Assembly (NCBI RefSeq): GCF_039545135.1
Contig: NZ_BAABRU010000013.1
Location: 62,001 to 126,000, forward strand
Reading direction: 5' to 3'
Source of the DNA: Herpetosiphon gulosus
GTDB lineage: Bacteria; Chloroflexota; Chloroflexia; Chloroflexales; Herpetosiphonaceae
Length of the DNA: 64,000 nt
Below the pieces are notes generated by a model. The model was given only the letters and a program-made list of their open reading frames with translations. It was not told where the DNA came from and ran no database searches. Below are positions 43,923 through 52,156 of the stretch, one piece after another. A program made the position numbers and the translations under genes. Position 1 is the stretch's first letter; every line of letters starts with the position of its first letter.

Positions 43923-45362
43923 TTAGTAGTTGTTCAAGGTTGCTGGCAAGAAGATCTGTTGGGTGTAGAGGAAGTCGATTTTCGCGCCACACAAGGCATA
44001 TTCACTGCTTGCCGACGACGCATCCCACACCAAGGCAAAGCCTTTTTCTTCGTTTTCAATTGGATAATTAATGTTGACAGAATTCTGAGTATCTGTCCCC
44101 ATCACTGGCACACTGGTGATTTGGGTAAAATCGCCACTGCCAACAAAGCTGTAGAGATTGAGGGTTGGGCCAGCCGCAGCATTTTTATAGTAGAAGGTGA
44201 CGCGCGCGGCTTTGGCTCCTTCAGGTGCAGTCACATTGGTGGTCAAATCTTCAACTTCGTTGCTTACATTGACACAACCATTGGCATCGCTGGTGTAATT
44301 GACGTTCGAGCGGCGGGGCACAAAGGTGCTGCCCGTGATGAAGCGGCTATCTTGGCTTGGCTTGGCGCTGGGGTTGGTATATTGGAAACGGACCCCACAC
44401 AAGCGAATTTGATTGCTCAACACCCCACCAAAATCGGCCAAAACGCTCAATGATTCGCTGCTTTCGTTGACGGTGTAATTCAACGATTGGTCAGCATTCA
44501 CCACCGCCGTATTCGAAACTGGACTAGTCAAGGTGGCGAGAGTATTGGTTACCCCTTGGCCGTTTGATGCAATTAATTTGACCGTTAGATCAGCGCTGTT
44601 GATATCGCGGAAATAGCTGCGCACTGCCGTCAGTTGGCTGCCTTGGGGCAAATCAACATCGGCATTCAGCGTGCGCCCATTGATTTTGACAAAGGTACAG
44701 CCAGCCCCAGCATAGCCATGTTCGGTGCTAGAGTTGGTGTTGACCAAGGTGCTACCAACAATAAACAGATAGTCGGTCGATGGGCGTGGCTCGGCTGGGG
44801 CTGTGTAGGCGATCCGCACGCCACATAATTGCATCGCCGCGTTGGTTACGCGGGGAAACCACTCAAGGAACAAGCCACGGGTTTGCATATTGACCACATA
44901 CGGGGCATATTGCGAACTCATTGGGGCGTAGGTGTTGGTCAAGCCCACCGAGCTAGAAATTTCCACCGTGATCAATTCGCGCGGAGTAACCATATCGCTA
45001 TCATTGAGGGTCAACTCAGCTTTGGTTTGAGTTGTGCTGGTGTCGTAGAGATAATAATCCAAGCCCAAGATCGTTGCGCCATTAGGCACGGCGACTGGGG
45101 CGGTAAACTCGCCACTGCTGGTGGCATAAATACAACCAGTTGGTTGATTATTAACATTGCGAGTGGTTTCAAACGCCGTGGTTGAGTCGCGGGTTTGAAA
45201 CGAGCTGCCAGCAATCCATAGATACTGGGTATCGTTGGGGGTGGCAGGAGCTTGGGTTTGAGCTGGGCTAACTTGGGCCCGAGCAACAAAAACTGGGCCA
45301 ACGAGGAACAACATTGCCAATAGAACAATGGCGAGACGGAATGAAGCGCGGATTCGCGACAT
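43923..45362 (-). CDS. Secreted protein of three tandem beta-rich repeats
   Basis: 479 aa with a signal peptide (FRLAIVLLAMLFLVGPVFVARA). Three repeats of about 140 aa each start with a similar segment (YLWIAGSSFQTRDS, YLFIVGSTLVNTNS, RFITGSTFVPRRS) and end with LCGVRIAYT, LCGVRFQYT or LCGAKIDFLYT. Each holds a first cysteine (GCIYA, GCTFV, GCVNV) and a second in LCG, suggesting one disulfide per repeat. The C terminus IFLPATLNNY resembles the FLP-type endings seen on exported Chloroflexota proteins. Probably a surface or extracellular adhesin-like protein; no enzyme motif. Confidence 0.75.
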   Translation of the reverse strand: MSRIRASFRLAIVLLAMLFLVGPVFVARAQVSPAQTQAPATPNDTQYLWIAGSSFQTRDSTTAFETTRNVNNQPTGCIYATSSGEFTAPVAVPNGATILGLDYYLYDTSTTQTKAELTLNDSDMVTPRELITVEISSSVGLTNTYAPMSSQYAPYVVNMQTRGLFLEWFPRVTNAAMQLCGVRIAYTAPAEPRPSTDYLFIVGSTLVNTNSSTEHGYAGAGCTFVKINGRTLNADVDLPQGSQLTAVRSYFRDINSADLTVKLIASNGQGVTNTLATLTSPVSNTAVVNADQSLNYTVNESSESLSVLADFGGVLSNQIRLCGVRFQYTNPSAKPSQDSRFITGSTFVPRRSNVNYTSDANGCVNVSNEVEDLTTNVTAPEGAKAARVTFYYKNAAAGPTLNLYSFVGSGDFTQITSVPVMGTDTQNSVNINYPIENEEKGFALVWDASSASSEYALCGAKIDFLYTQQIFLPATLNNY

Positions 45363-45507
45363 TGCTACTTCCTTTCCAAGAATACGAATAGCGGTCGTAA
45401 AGATTACCCCTATGCTAGCATAAAGAGATTAAAAAAGAAAACTTTTGAGGGAACCCGCATGGGTGTTTTTTCGGGTGATTTGCGCTCATCCTTGATGAGG
45501 ATTCAGC

Positions 45508-46131
45508 TTATTCTTCGCGTTGTAAATCGCGTGGATCAGCCCCATACAGCCATTGATGCTGGGCTTGAGCTTCCCACCAACTGCACGGGAATGCTGGTGC
45601 AGCGACTTCCTCAATTGCGGCGCGAATTTGGCGGGCACAAATTTTTGGTTCAACCCGCCCAACCCCAGTTCCCAAGCCTGGAATTGCCACGGTTTTAACC
45701 ACATCAGCAATTGCTTGACCATCAGCTAAACGCCCATGCTTGATCAACAGCAAGACTGCACGGCAGGCCAAATAGGGGTTGACCGTGCCTTGCAAAATCA
45801 TGGGCACACGCATGGTTGGGGCCGCAATCACGTAGGGAATTTTGGCATGATCGGTTGGCACAAGCGCAGCATTGCCAATCAACAACTCACCATAATGCTC
45901 TTGTTGAATGATCGTTTGCAAGCGTTCTTGCACATGCCAGCCAAAAAAGCGGCTATAGAGCATATCGATGCCGCCATCCATAAAACCAAAACTGTTGGCA
46001 GGGCTGACCACGGCATCAGTAGCGCAATCGAGAATTGAGCCATGCTGAATGCTGACATTCGGCAAATCGCCACAAATTTGCTGCCATGCGGCGACCATGG
46101 CTGGTTGAACATCGGCCAGAATGATCTGCAT
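45508..46131 (-). CDS. Macro-domain protein
   Basis: 207 aa. A single macro domain with ADP-ribose-binding loops: AVVSPANSFGFMDGGID near 40-56 and AIPGLGTGVGRVEP near 148-161. An extra about 40 residues after the domain hold WWEAQAQHQWLYG. It probably binds or hydrolyses ADP-ribose-type ligands; whether it is catalytic cannot be told. The ATG lies 3 bp after the thioesterase stop, implying an operon. Confidence 0.87.
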   Translation of the reverse strand: MQIILADVQPAMVAAWQQICGDLPNVSIQHGSILDCATDAVVSPANSFGFMDGGIDMLYSRFFGWHVQERLQTIIQQEHYGELLIGNAALVPTDHAKIPYVIAAPTMRVPMILQGTVNPYLACRAVLLLIKHGRLADGQAIADVVKTVAIPGLGTGVGRVEPKICARQIRAAIEEVAAPAFPCSWWEAQAQHQWLYGADPRDLQREE

Positions 46132-46134
46132 TGC

Positions 46135-46617
46135 TCACTCCTTGGGATAATTGATAATTGCAAATGTGCCTTGACCTAAGGCCAATAACTCGCCAGCCTC
46201 GTTAACCACCCGCCCGGTTAAAATGCCAAAACGGGTGGTGCGTTCAACTAATTCGGCGGTGGCAATAATGGTTCCATCAACAATTGGCCGCAGGTAGTTA
46301 ATTTTCAATTCAAGCGTGGCGCAACCCAATGGGCGTTCGAGTGCTGTCCAAAACGCGCCGCCCATGGCTGTATCCAACAGGCTATAGGCTACGCCACCGT
46401 GGGCGATCCCAGCGGGGTTGTAATGGCCTGGGTCGATCTGCAATGAGCAGCGTGAGAAGCCAGGCTGAACATCCTCATACACCACGCCTAAACTCCAAGT
46501 AAAACCTGCTCCATGGGCTTGGTGCTTACCGATGCGTTTGATTAAGGTCAAGGCTAATTGCTGTTCGCGCTCATCCATGCGGGCTAAAAGTTGTTGAGCT
46601 TGTTTCAATGTGTCCAT
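46135..46617 (-). CDS. PaaI-family hotdog thioesterase
   Basis: 160 aa hotdog-fold protein: the motif HGGVAYSLLDTAMGGA is the PaaI/YbaW active-site helix, followed by ELKINYLRPI and ATAELVERTTRFGILTGRV. It hydrolyses acyl-CoA thioesters; the acyl group is not known. Its N terminus carries an extra helical stretch (LARMDEREQQLALTLIKRIG). It lies 16 bp downstream of the APH-like gene on the same strand and 3 bp upstream of the macro-domain gene. Confidence 0.88.
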   Translation of the reverse strand: MDTLKQAQQLLARMDEREQQLALTLIKRIGKHQAHGAGFTWSLGVVYEDVQPGFSRCSLQIDPGHYNPAGIAHGGVAYSLLDTAMGGAFWTALERPLGCATLELKINYLRPIVDGTIIATAELVERTTRFGILTGRVVNEAGELLALGQGTFAIINYPKE

Positions 46618-46633
46618 AATAATCCTTTGGGTA

Positions 46634-48007
46634 CTAGCATTCGAGCAGTGAGATTAATTGGCGCAGGTAGGCTGGTATCATTGCTTCCATCTCCCATGGT
46701 GCATAGAGATAGGGCTTGATCCAATGCTGATAGGTTAGAGCTTGATGGATTGGTGTCAAGATCGCGGCGTGCTGATAGGCTTGCCGCAATTGAGCATACT
46801 CTAGCCCAAACTGCTCAACCCATATATTAAGATAGCTTTGAATTAAGGTTTCGCGTACATTCAGAATACTGCTAAATCGTTGCTCAATACCTTCAAGCAG
46901 CAGCCCAAGGCTAAAAAATGGTTGACTAATGCTAGCATCCGACCAATCAGTAAAAATTGTACGTTGTGCTGCAATGATGATATTGCTTGCTCCAAGATCG
47001 CCATGTTCAAGCGTATCGGGAAGATTGAAGGCTTGCAAGCTACAACAAGCGGCCTTTAATTGGGGAATCGCTGCTTGGAGTTGTGCTAATTCAGCCGATG
47101 TTAATCCCCATGATTGGTCTAAGAGCATCGCTTGATGGTCATTAAGCAATGGCTCAATCTGATCGATTAGCCAACTTAGCGGGCGAATTGCTAAGCCACA
47201 GGCTGCAAGCTGCTCACGTTTGGGAATTTGGCGGATTTGCAATTGAGCATAAGCTTCAAGGCTGCGTTGCCATTGCTCAAGGTTGGTGCTTTGATTGAGG
47301 GTTGGTGCTGCAAAATCAGGCAAGAGCATCCAGGCTTGTTGTGGCTCAAGCGCTAACACTGATGGCGTATGGTTTAGTTCGTGGGCCTGTAAGTATTGGA
47401 TTAAGCGTATTTCATGAGCAAACATCGCCGGGAGTGCCTTGAAAAAGATGCGACCTTGGGTTGTGGCAAGTTGCCAAATGCTGGAACGGTTCCAAGTGCG
47501 ATGTTGCTGAATTTCTCCAAGTGCCTGAATATCAGCCTGCGCTAAAACACGGTTGATCCATGCAAATGCGGCTGGCCCCCAATTGGCTTGATACCACGGG
47601 ACTTCTTGCAGTGGCAGAGTTGGAGTTTTGTACTGGGTCTGCCATTTAGTCAACAGCAGGGCTAGGCTTGGATCAACTTGTTGATCATTAATGGCTTGAT
47701 CGATGAGCATCCAAGCTGCGGTTGCTATGGGCTGGATTGATTCAGCAAGCAGCGTGTATGTAAGGGTCATTTGGTGCTGCGTAAAATCATCATCAATCTG
47801 TATACAGCGCAAAACGCGGGTGGTTAAGCCCAAATGGGCGACAACCCAAGCATTGATATGGGCTACATCTTGCCAAAAGTGGCTGAGTGGCATTTGCCAT
47901 GAAGGTAAACGTAACTGGTTGGTATTGGGCAATAAAAAGAGATATTTGTCAGTAGGATCACTAAGAATCAGGCGATAATTAACCATCCAGGTGGTTTCAG
48001 CGTTCAT
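46634..48007 (-). CDS. Aminoglycoside phosphotransferase-like kinase with an extra N-terminal domain
   Basis: 457 aa from ATG 48007 (TAGGAG, 8-nt spacing). Residues about 1-150 are an unassigned domain (YRLILSDPTDKYLFLLPN...) with a possible Nudix-like fold but no Nudix box. The APH domain follows: nucleotide-lysine region IFFKALPAMFAHEIRLIQYL, catalytic loop LEHGDLGASNIII and metal motif FTDWSDASIS. The family phosphorylates antibiotics, choline, amino sugars or proteins. Its ribosome-binding site lies in one arm of a 17-bp inverted repeat. It is probably the first gene of a three-gene unit with the thioesterase and macro-domain genes. Confidence 0.75.
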   Translation of the reverse strand: MNAETTWMVNYRLILSDPTDKYLFLLPNTNQLRLPSWQMPLSHFWQDVAHINAWVVAHLGLTTRVLRCIQIDDDFTQHQMTLTYTLLAESIQPIATAAWMLIDQAINDQQVDPSLALLLTKWQTQYKTPTLPLQEVPWYQANWGPAAFAWINRVLAQADIQALGEIQQHRTWNRSSIWQLATTQGRIFFKALPAMFAHEIRLIQYLQAHELNHTPSVLALEPQQAWMLLPDFAAPTLNQSTNLEQWQRSLEAYAQLQIRQIPKREQLAACGLAIRPLSWLIDQIEPLLNDHQAMLLDQSWGLTSAELAQLQAAIPQLKAACCSLQAFNLPDTLEHGDLGASNIIIAAQRTIFTDWSDASISQPFFSLGLLLEGIEQRFSSILNVRETLIQSYLNIWVEQFGLEYAQLRQAYQHAAILTPIHQALTYQHWIKPYLYAPWEMEAMIPAYLRQLISLLEC

Positions 48008-48013
48008 AATAAA

Positions 48014-48109
48014 AACTCCTAAGCAATAGCATTTGAATGCGATCAATAAATCAGCTTGGATCGCACATCCAAGCTTAAGACGCTAAATTTGCTTGCTATT
48101 GCTTAGGAG
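48014..48109 (-). promoter_or_regulatory. 17-bp inverted repeat sequestering the ribosome-binding site of the APH-like gene
   Basis: On the minus strand, ACTCCTAAGCAATAGCA (48109-48093) is a perfect complement of TGCTATTGCTTAGGAGT (48030-48014), which contains the gene's AGGAG. The 62-nt interior has its own hairpin (AGCTTGGAT/ATCCAAGCT, 5-nt loop) and a 7-bp pair (TGCGATC/GATCGCA) competing with it. The folded mRNA would hide the ribosome-binding site, so translation would need a switch. A regulator-binding dyad in DNA is an alternative. Confidence 0.55.
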
Positions 48110-48136
48110 TGATACATCTGATACCTATCTTGGCTA

Positions 48137-48802
48137 CTAGGCCGCTAAATCGAGCGGCACACCACAGCGTTCGTGGATTGCCAAGGTGCCAGCCAATACA
48201 TTCGGCACAATAATATCAGCAAAGGGATGTTGGGTGTCAGCAGGCGCAACCAGCACCGTAGTCATGCCGAGGCTTTTGGCGGGAGCCAGATTGGCCATGG
48301 TATCTTCAAACAACACACATTCATGGCCTTGAGCATTTAGCGAACTCAAAACTGTGTGGTAAGCATTCAAATCGGGCTTAGCCAAAAATTCAAAAGCCCG
48401 AATATCGAAAATCTGCTCAAAATGGTCGTGCAAGCCAAGCCGATTGAGCACGCGCACTGCATGTTCACGCGGCGAGTTGGTGAAAATCACTTTTTGCAAG
48501 GGCAAGGCTTGCAGCGCAACATGCAACGTACCATCATCAGGCAACAGCACATCAAGCGTTAATTGATGAATAAAGGTCAAATATTCTTCAGTTTCGACAA
48601 CACCGTGGTGTTTTTGTAAGCCCGCCAAGGTTGTGCCATATTGTTCATAATAATGTTGGCGCAAGCGTTGGGCTTCCTCGCCCGCTAAATCTAAATGCTC
48701 TTGAAAAAACAACCCAATCCGATCATTTATCTGTTCCATCAGCCCCGATGAGTCAGCGTAAAGGGTGTTATCTAAATCGTACAAAGCAAAACGAAGCGTC
48801 AT
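48137..48802 (-). CDS. HAD-superfamily phosphatase, pyrimidine 5'-nucleotidase-like
   Basis: 221 aa from ATG 48802 (AAGGAGG). HAD motifs: I YDLDNTLYADSSGLMEQI, II VIFTNSPREHAVRVL, III lysine in FLAKPDLNAY, IV CVLFEDTMANLAPAKSLG. The NTLY..S sequence after motif I and the length fit the pyrimidine 5'-nucleotidase group (SDT1/YjjG type). It is upstream of the APH-like gene, separated by 129 bp that hold the large inverted repeat. Confidence 0.87.
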   Translation of the reverse strand: MTLRFALYDLDNTLYADSSGLMEQINDRIGLFFQEHLDLAGEEAQRLRQHYYEQYGTTLAGLQKHHGVVETEEYLTFIHQLTLDVLLPDDGTLHVALQALPLQKVIFTNSPREHAVRVLNRLGLHDHFEQIFDIRAFEFLAKPDLNAYHTVLSSLNAQGHECVLFEDTMANLAPAKSLGMTTVLVAPADTQHPFADIIVPNVLAGTLAIHERCGVPLDLAA

Positions 48803-49016
48803 TGGAGCCTCCTTCGACAACATCAGTGCTGGTTACAATACCTCAATACATCAAGCGATCAGCCAAAACCTCAAATTGAGGGTTTTTCTAGTCTATCACG
48901 CAGATCAAGAGGCCTGTGTAAATGGCATGTTAAGAAATGGGCTTAGTTTGGCTAAACCTTTGGCTGTTGCGAGGAGTTGCGTCGTTGCAAATTGGGCTTT
49001 TCCCGATCAATCGCGG

Positions 49017-49313
49017 TTAGGCACTACAATCGCGCTCGCCAAATAAATCGTGGAGTGATTGAGGATCGTTGGCGCAGGGGTGAGGGTGTTTGGCAAGGTA
49101 GCAATCGGGCATCAGCCATGGTGGCAACAATTGTTGCGGCGCTAATTCGGCGTTCCAGCCTGCCGTATAGAGGGCATCGAGGGTTTCGTGATAGGCCTCG
49201 ACCAACATTGGGCGACGAGCAGTGTTGGCAAAGCGCCACCAGTTCGCTAGCTCGGCCAAATGCTCAAGTAGATCATGTTGGCGTTGATAGCTTAAGTCGT
49301 ATTCTTGCATCAT
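49017..49313 (-). CDS. Hypothetical protein, about 98 aa
   Basis: From ATG 49313, with AAAGGAG 6 nt upstream. It is acidic, helical and tryptophan-containing (YDLSYQRQHDLLEHLAELAN, WWRFANTARRPMLVEAYHET), then a Pro-rich second half (LPPWLMPDC). No motif is recognised. It looks monocistronic. The good ribosome-binding site and composition support a real gene. Confidence 0.6.
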   Translation of the reverse strand: MMQEYDLSYQRQHDLLEHLAELANWWRFANTARRPMLVEAYHETLDALYTAGWNAELAPQQLLPPWLMPDCYLAKHPHPCANDPQSLHDLFGERDCSA

Positions 49314-49742
49314 GGGTTGCTCCTTTATGCTTGCCTCTCGCAAGGAGAGGGGCTAGCGGTCAGGCTAAAAATCGAGCCACCGCCGATCATCAAATATCTA
49401 CCTCCGCATGGTTGAGGGTGAACTATGGGGTGCAAACGTATAGTACCCTACTTTTTAGCCAAACGACAACCTGATCACTTTTCAATACTTGGGTTACTCG
49501 TCCCGTGAGCCTAATTGCTGGTTGTCACTACCAATTCCCCAACTTCGTGCTCTTCGTGTTCTTCGCGGTTGCAATCCGTTTGTCGCCTGACCTCTCTATT
49601 CGATAGCAAGTGCTATTCCGCCAGCGTTTCTTCATCGATTTTTCAAAGGTTTGTGGTTTGTTAAGGCTGATTTGGACAACAGCAACAAAGCTGCGTGCTA
49701 GCCACAACCAGTGTGGCATATGCGAAGGAAGGAACGAGCTTC
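49314..49742. other. 429-bp intergenic region upstream of the GT39 gene
   Basis: Holds a small hairpin (CCTCTC/GAGAGG, 49334-49350) and, at about 49541-49568, a block reading TTCGTGCTCTTCGTGTTCTT then CGCGGTT, which is the reverse of the AACCGCGAAGAGCACGAAGA block at 11.97 kb. No gene or RNA class is recognised. Confidence 0.4.
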
Positions 49743-51845
49743 ATGAGTGCACTCTCGCTTGATCAGCATGCCACTGAGCACCCCCGTCAAGGTTTAGCTC
49801 GCTTGATTGATGCTTGGCCACAGTTGGCGTTGGCCTTGATTGTGGTTTTAGCGGCGGCTTTGCGTTTAGCCAATTTAGGCGAATTAGGCTATGTCAACCA
49901 TTATTACAGCGCTGGAATAACCAGTATGTTGCAATCGTGGCATAACTTTTTCTTTGTGGCGGCTGAGCCTGGCGCTGCAGTTAGCATCGATAAGCCTCCA
50001 GTTGGTTTGTGGCTGCAAGTGGCTTCAGCCTCTATTTTTGGCGTAAATGCCTTTGGGGTGTTGTTGCCGCAGATTTTGGCTGGGCTTGGCTCGATTATTG
50101 TGCTGAACCACTTGGTGCGGCGCAAGTTTGGGGTTGTGGCAGGATTGGTGGCCGCCTTGAGTTTGGCAGTCACGCCCGTGGTGATTGCTACCGACCGCAA
50201 TAATACGATTGATAGCGTGCTGATTTTCTGTTTGTTGCTCGCGACGTGGGCCTTTATTAAAGCCAGCGAAACTACTCAATGGCGCTTTTTGTTCTTGGGT
50301 GCAGTGCTGATCGGCATCGGCTTTAATATCAAAATGCTCCAAGCAATCTTGCCCTTGCCCGCGATCTATCTGTTTTATCTCGTCAGTGCCAAGCAGCCAT
50401 GGTGGCGCACGATCGTGCAATTAGTGGTCGCAAGCGTGGTTTTGGCGGTGGTTAGTTTATCGTGGGCAGTAGCAGTCGATCTCACGCCTGCTGATCAGCG
50501 GCCCTATGTTGGCAGCAGCGGCGATAATTCGGTGCTCAGTTTGATGTTGGGCTATAACGGTTTGCAGCGCTTACAGGGCATGAATGCTGGTGGTGGGGCC
50601 GCTGGTGGCATGCGGCAGCGCGGCAATAGCACATTTCCGCAACGTGGCAATGGCAATTTCACTCCACCTAATAATCAAACTGGCGCAAATCCTCAGCCAG
50701 CCCAACCAAACCTAGGCAATGGCAATTCCAGCCCACCCAACCAAGCTAGCCCGAATGCTGGCCGTGGTGGTTCCTCGGCAATTGCTGGTGGTAGCGAAGA
50801 AGGCTTTGATCGTTTATTTAGCACGCCGCTGAGCAAAGAAGTTAGTTGGTTGTTGCCATTTGGCTTGGCTAGTTTGCTATTACTGTTGGCACGCGGTGGT
50901 TTAGACTGGCCAGTTGGGGCTAAACACGGCGCTGCGGCACTTTGGGGCGGTTGGCTGCTGACCGCAATCATCTTTTTCAGTATCGCTGGCTTTTACCACG
51001 AATATTATCTTTCAATGCTGGCAGCCCCCTTGGCGGCCTTGATTGGGATTGGCGTGGTCGAGTTTTGGCGCTGGTGGCAAGCCAATCGCTGGGCCGCTAG
51101 TGCCTGCTTAATGCTGGCAGTGCTAGCCAGTTTGGGTTTACAACAAACGACGGCCTTGGCGTTTGTTGAGTATAGCTGGTGGCTGGGTTTGAGCGTAATC
51201 ATGGTTATGCTGGGTGTTGGAGTGTTGCTCTGGGCCTGTATTCGCCAAACCTCACGCCTAGCCCAATTGGCATTCGGCGGCTTGTTGATTGGCTTACTGA
51301 TTACGCCCAGCGTTTGGTCGGGTTACACCACCATGAACGCTAGTGCCAATCAATCGTTGCCAAGTGCCTATAGCGGGGTTGTTTCAGGGCCGCCCAATAA
51401 TGGCGGTTTGACCGTCAATCAAACTTTGATCGATTATCTGCAAGCTAATACTCAAGCTGTGGAATATCTCCTGGCGGTGCCAAGCTCGATGCAAGGCTCA
51501 GATTATGTGCTGGCAACCGGGCGACCGGTGTTGTATATAGGTGGTTTTATGGGCATCGACAATGTGCTAACTAAGGAGCAGTTGATTACAATGGTAGCGA
51601 ATAATCAATTGCGCTATATCTATTGGAATCGTAATGGTGGCAATGGCTTTGGTGCTGGCAGCAACAGCCAATCTGATCTCTCAAACTGGATCAACAACTC
51701 CTGCACAATTGTAGCTGGCTTTGATACAACCACCCAAAATAGTGGTGCGCCAGGTGGTACGAGCGTTGGCCCAAACCAAACGACGCAAAATCGTGGTGGT
51801 TTTGGGGCGATGCAAATTAGCTTATACGATTGTGGCAACGCCTAA
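49743..51845 (+). CDS. GT39-type (dolichyl-P-mannose/ArnT-like) membrane glycosyltransferase
   Basis: 700 aa from ATG 49743 (AAGGAAGGAACGAG upstream). The first extracytoplasmic loop has the PMT/ArnT acidic pattern (LGELGYVNHYYSAGI, SIDKPPVGLW), followed by about 10-12 membrane helices. Residues about 275-365 form a Gly/Asn/Pro/Gln-rich insertion (MNAGGGAAGGMRQRGNSTFP and on), unusual for the family, and a second Gly/Asn-rich stretch is near the C terminus (about 640-690). It transfers a sugar from a polyprenyl carrier to a protein or lipid on the outer face. No partner gene is adjacent. Confidence 0.82.
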   Translation: MSALSLDQHATEHPRQGLARLIDAWPQLALALIVVLAAALRLANLGELGYVNHYYSAGITSMLQSWHNFFFVAAEPGAAVSIDKPPVGLWLQVASASIFGVNAFGVLLPQILAGLGSIIVLNHLVRRKFGVVAGLVAALSLAVTPVVIATDRNNTIDSVLIFCLLLATWAFIKASETTQWRFLFLGAVLIGIGFNIKMLQAILPLPAIYLFYLVSAKQPWWRTIVQLVVASVVLAVVSLSWAVAVDLTPADQRPYVGSSGDNSVLSLMLGYNGLQRLQGMNAGGGAAGGMRQRGNSTFPQRGNGNFTPPNNQTGANPQPAQPNLGNGNSSPPNQASPNAGRGGSSAIAGGSEEGFDRLFSTPLSKEVSWLLPFGLASLLLLLARGGLDWPVGAKHGAAALWGGWLLTAIIFFSIAGFYHEYYLSMLAAPLAALIGIGVVEFWRWWQANRWAASACLMLAVLASLGLQQTTALAFVEYSWWLGLSVIMVMLGVGVLLWACIRQTSRLAQLAFGGLLIGLLITPSVWSGYTTMNASANQSLPSAYSGVVSGPPNNGGLTVNQTLIDYLQANTQAVEYLLAVPSSMQGSDYVLATGRPVLYIGGFMGIDNVLTKEQLITMVANNQLRYIYWNRNGGNGFGAGSNSQSDLSNWINNSCTIVAGFDTTTQNSGAPGGTSVGPNQTTQNRGGFGAMQISLYDCGNA

Positions 51846-51858
51846 AATTAACCAAAAA

Positions 51859-52052
51859 CCCCTCTCCCGCCGAGCGAGTTTTAAGGGCAGACAGGTTGGG
51901 AAAAGGGTAGCACCCTGTGTTCGGGTATGGCGATGCCTAGGTGTCCACCCGCGTCACCGTCATCGCCCACGTTCGGTGCACCGTGGTTCCGGCGACCACC
52001 AGCCGATCCGTCAATGGCGGTGGCTCGCCCGGCCACCGCTATTGACGGATCG
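51859..52052. repeat. Second copy of the 15.8-kb repeat plus a 21-bp-stem hairpin
   Basis: 51859-52020 matches the reverse complement of 15812-15968 over most of its length (shared CTCCCGCCGAGCGAGTTT, GACAGGTTGGGAAAAGG and TGTGTTCGGGTAT stretches). It is followed by CGATCCGTCAATGGCGGTGG... (52004-52024) paired with 52032-52052, a 21-bp stem with one G-U and a 7-nt loop. The whole sits in the 311-bp gap 51846-52156 between GT39 and coaX, in opposite orientation to the 15-kb copy. Non-coding. Confidence 0.6.
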
Positions 52053-52156
52053 CTGGCGGTCGGTGGCGATCGGGCAGGATGCACCACCGGTCGGCATGCT
52101 GGCCAGTCATCCAGCCCAGCAGCGTTGCTGTAAGCTCCCCTCGCCCACGGCATAAC

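Noticed and set aside
51721-52155. Plus-strand reading frame of 144 codons across the 3' end of the GT39 gene and the repeat
   Set aside because: Starts inside the GT39 gene in another frame, no ribosome-binding site, and composition follows the repeat.
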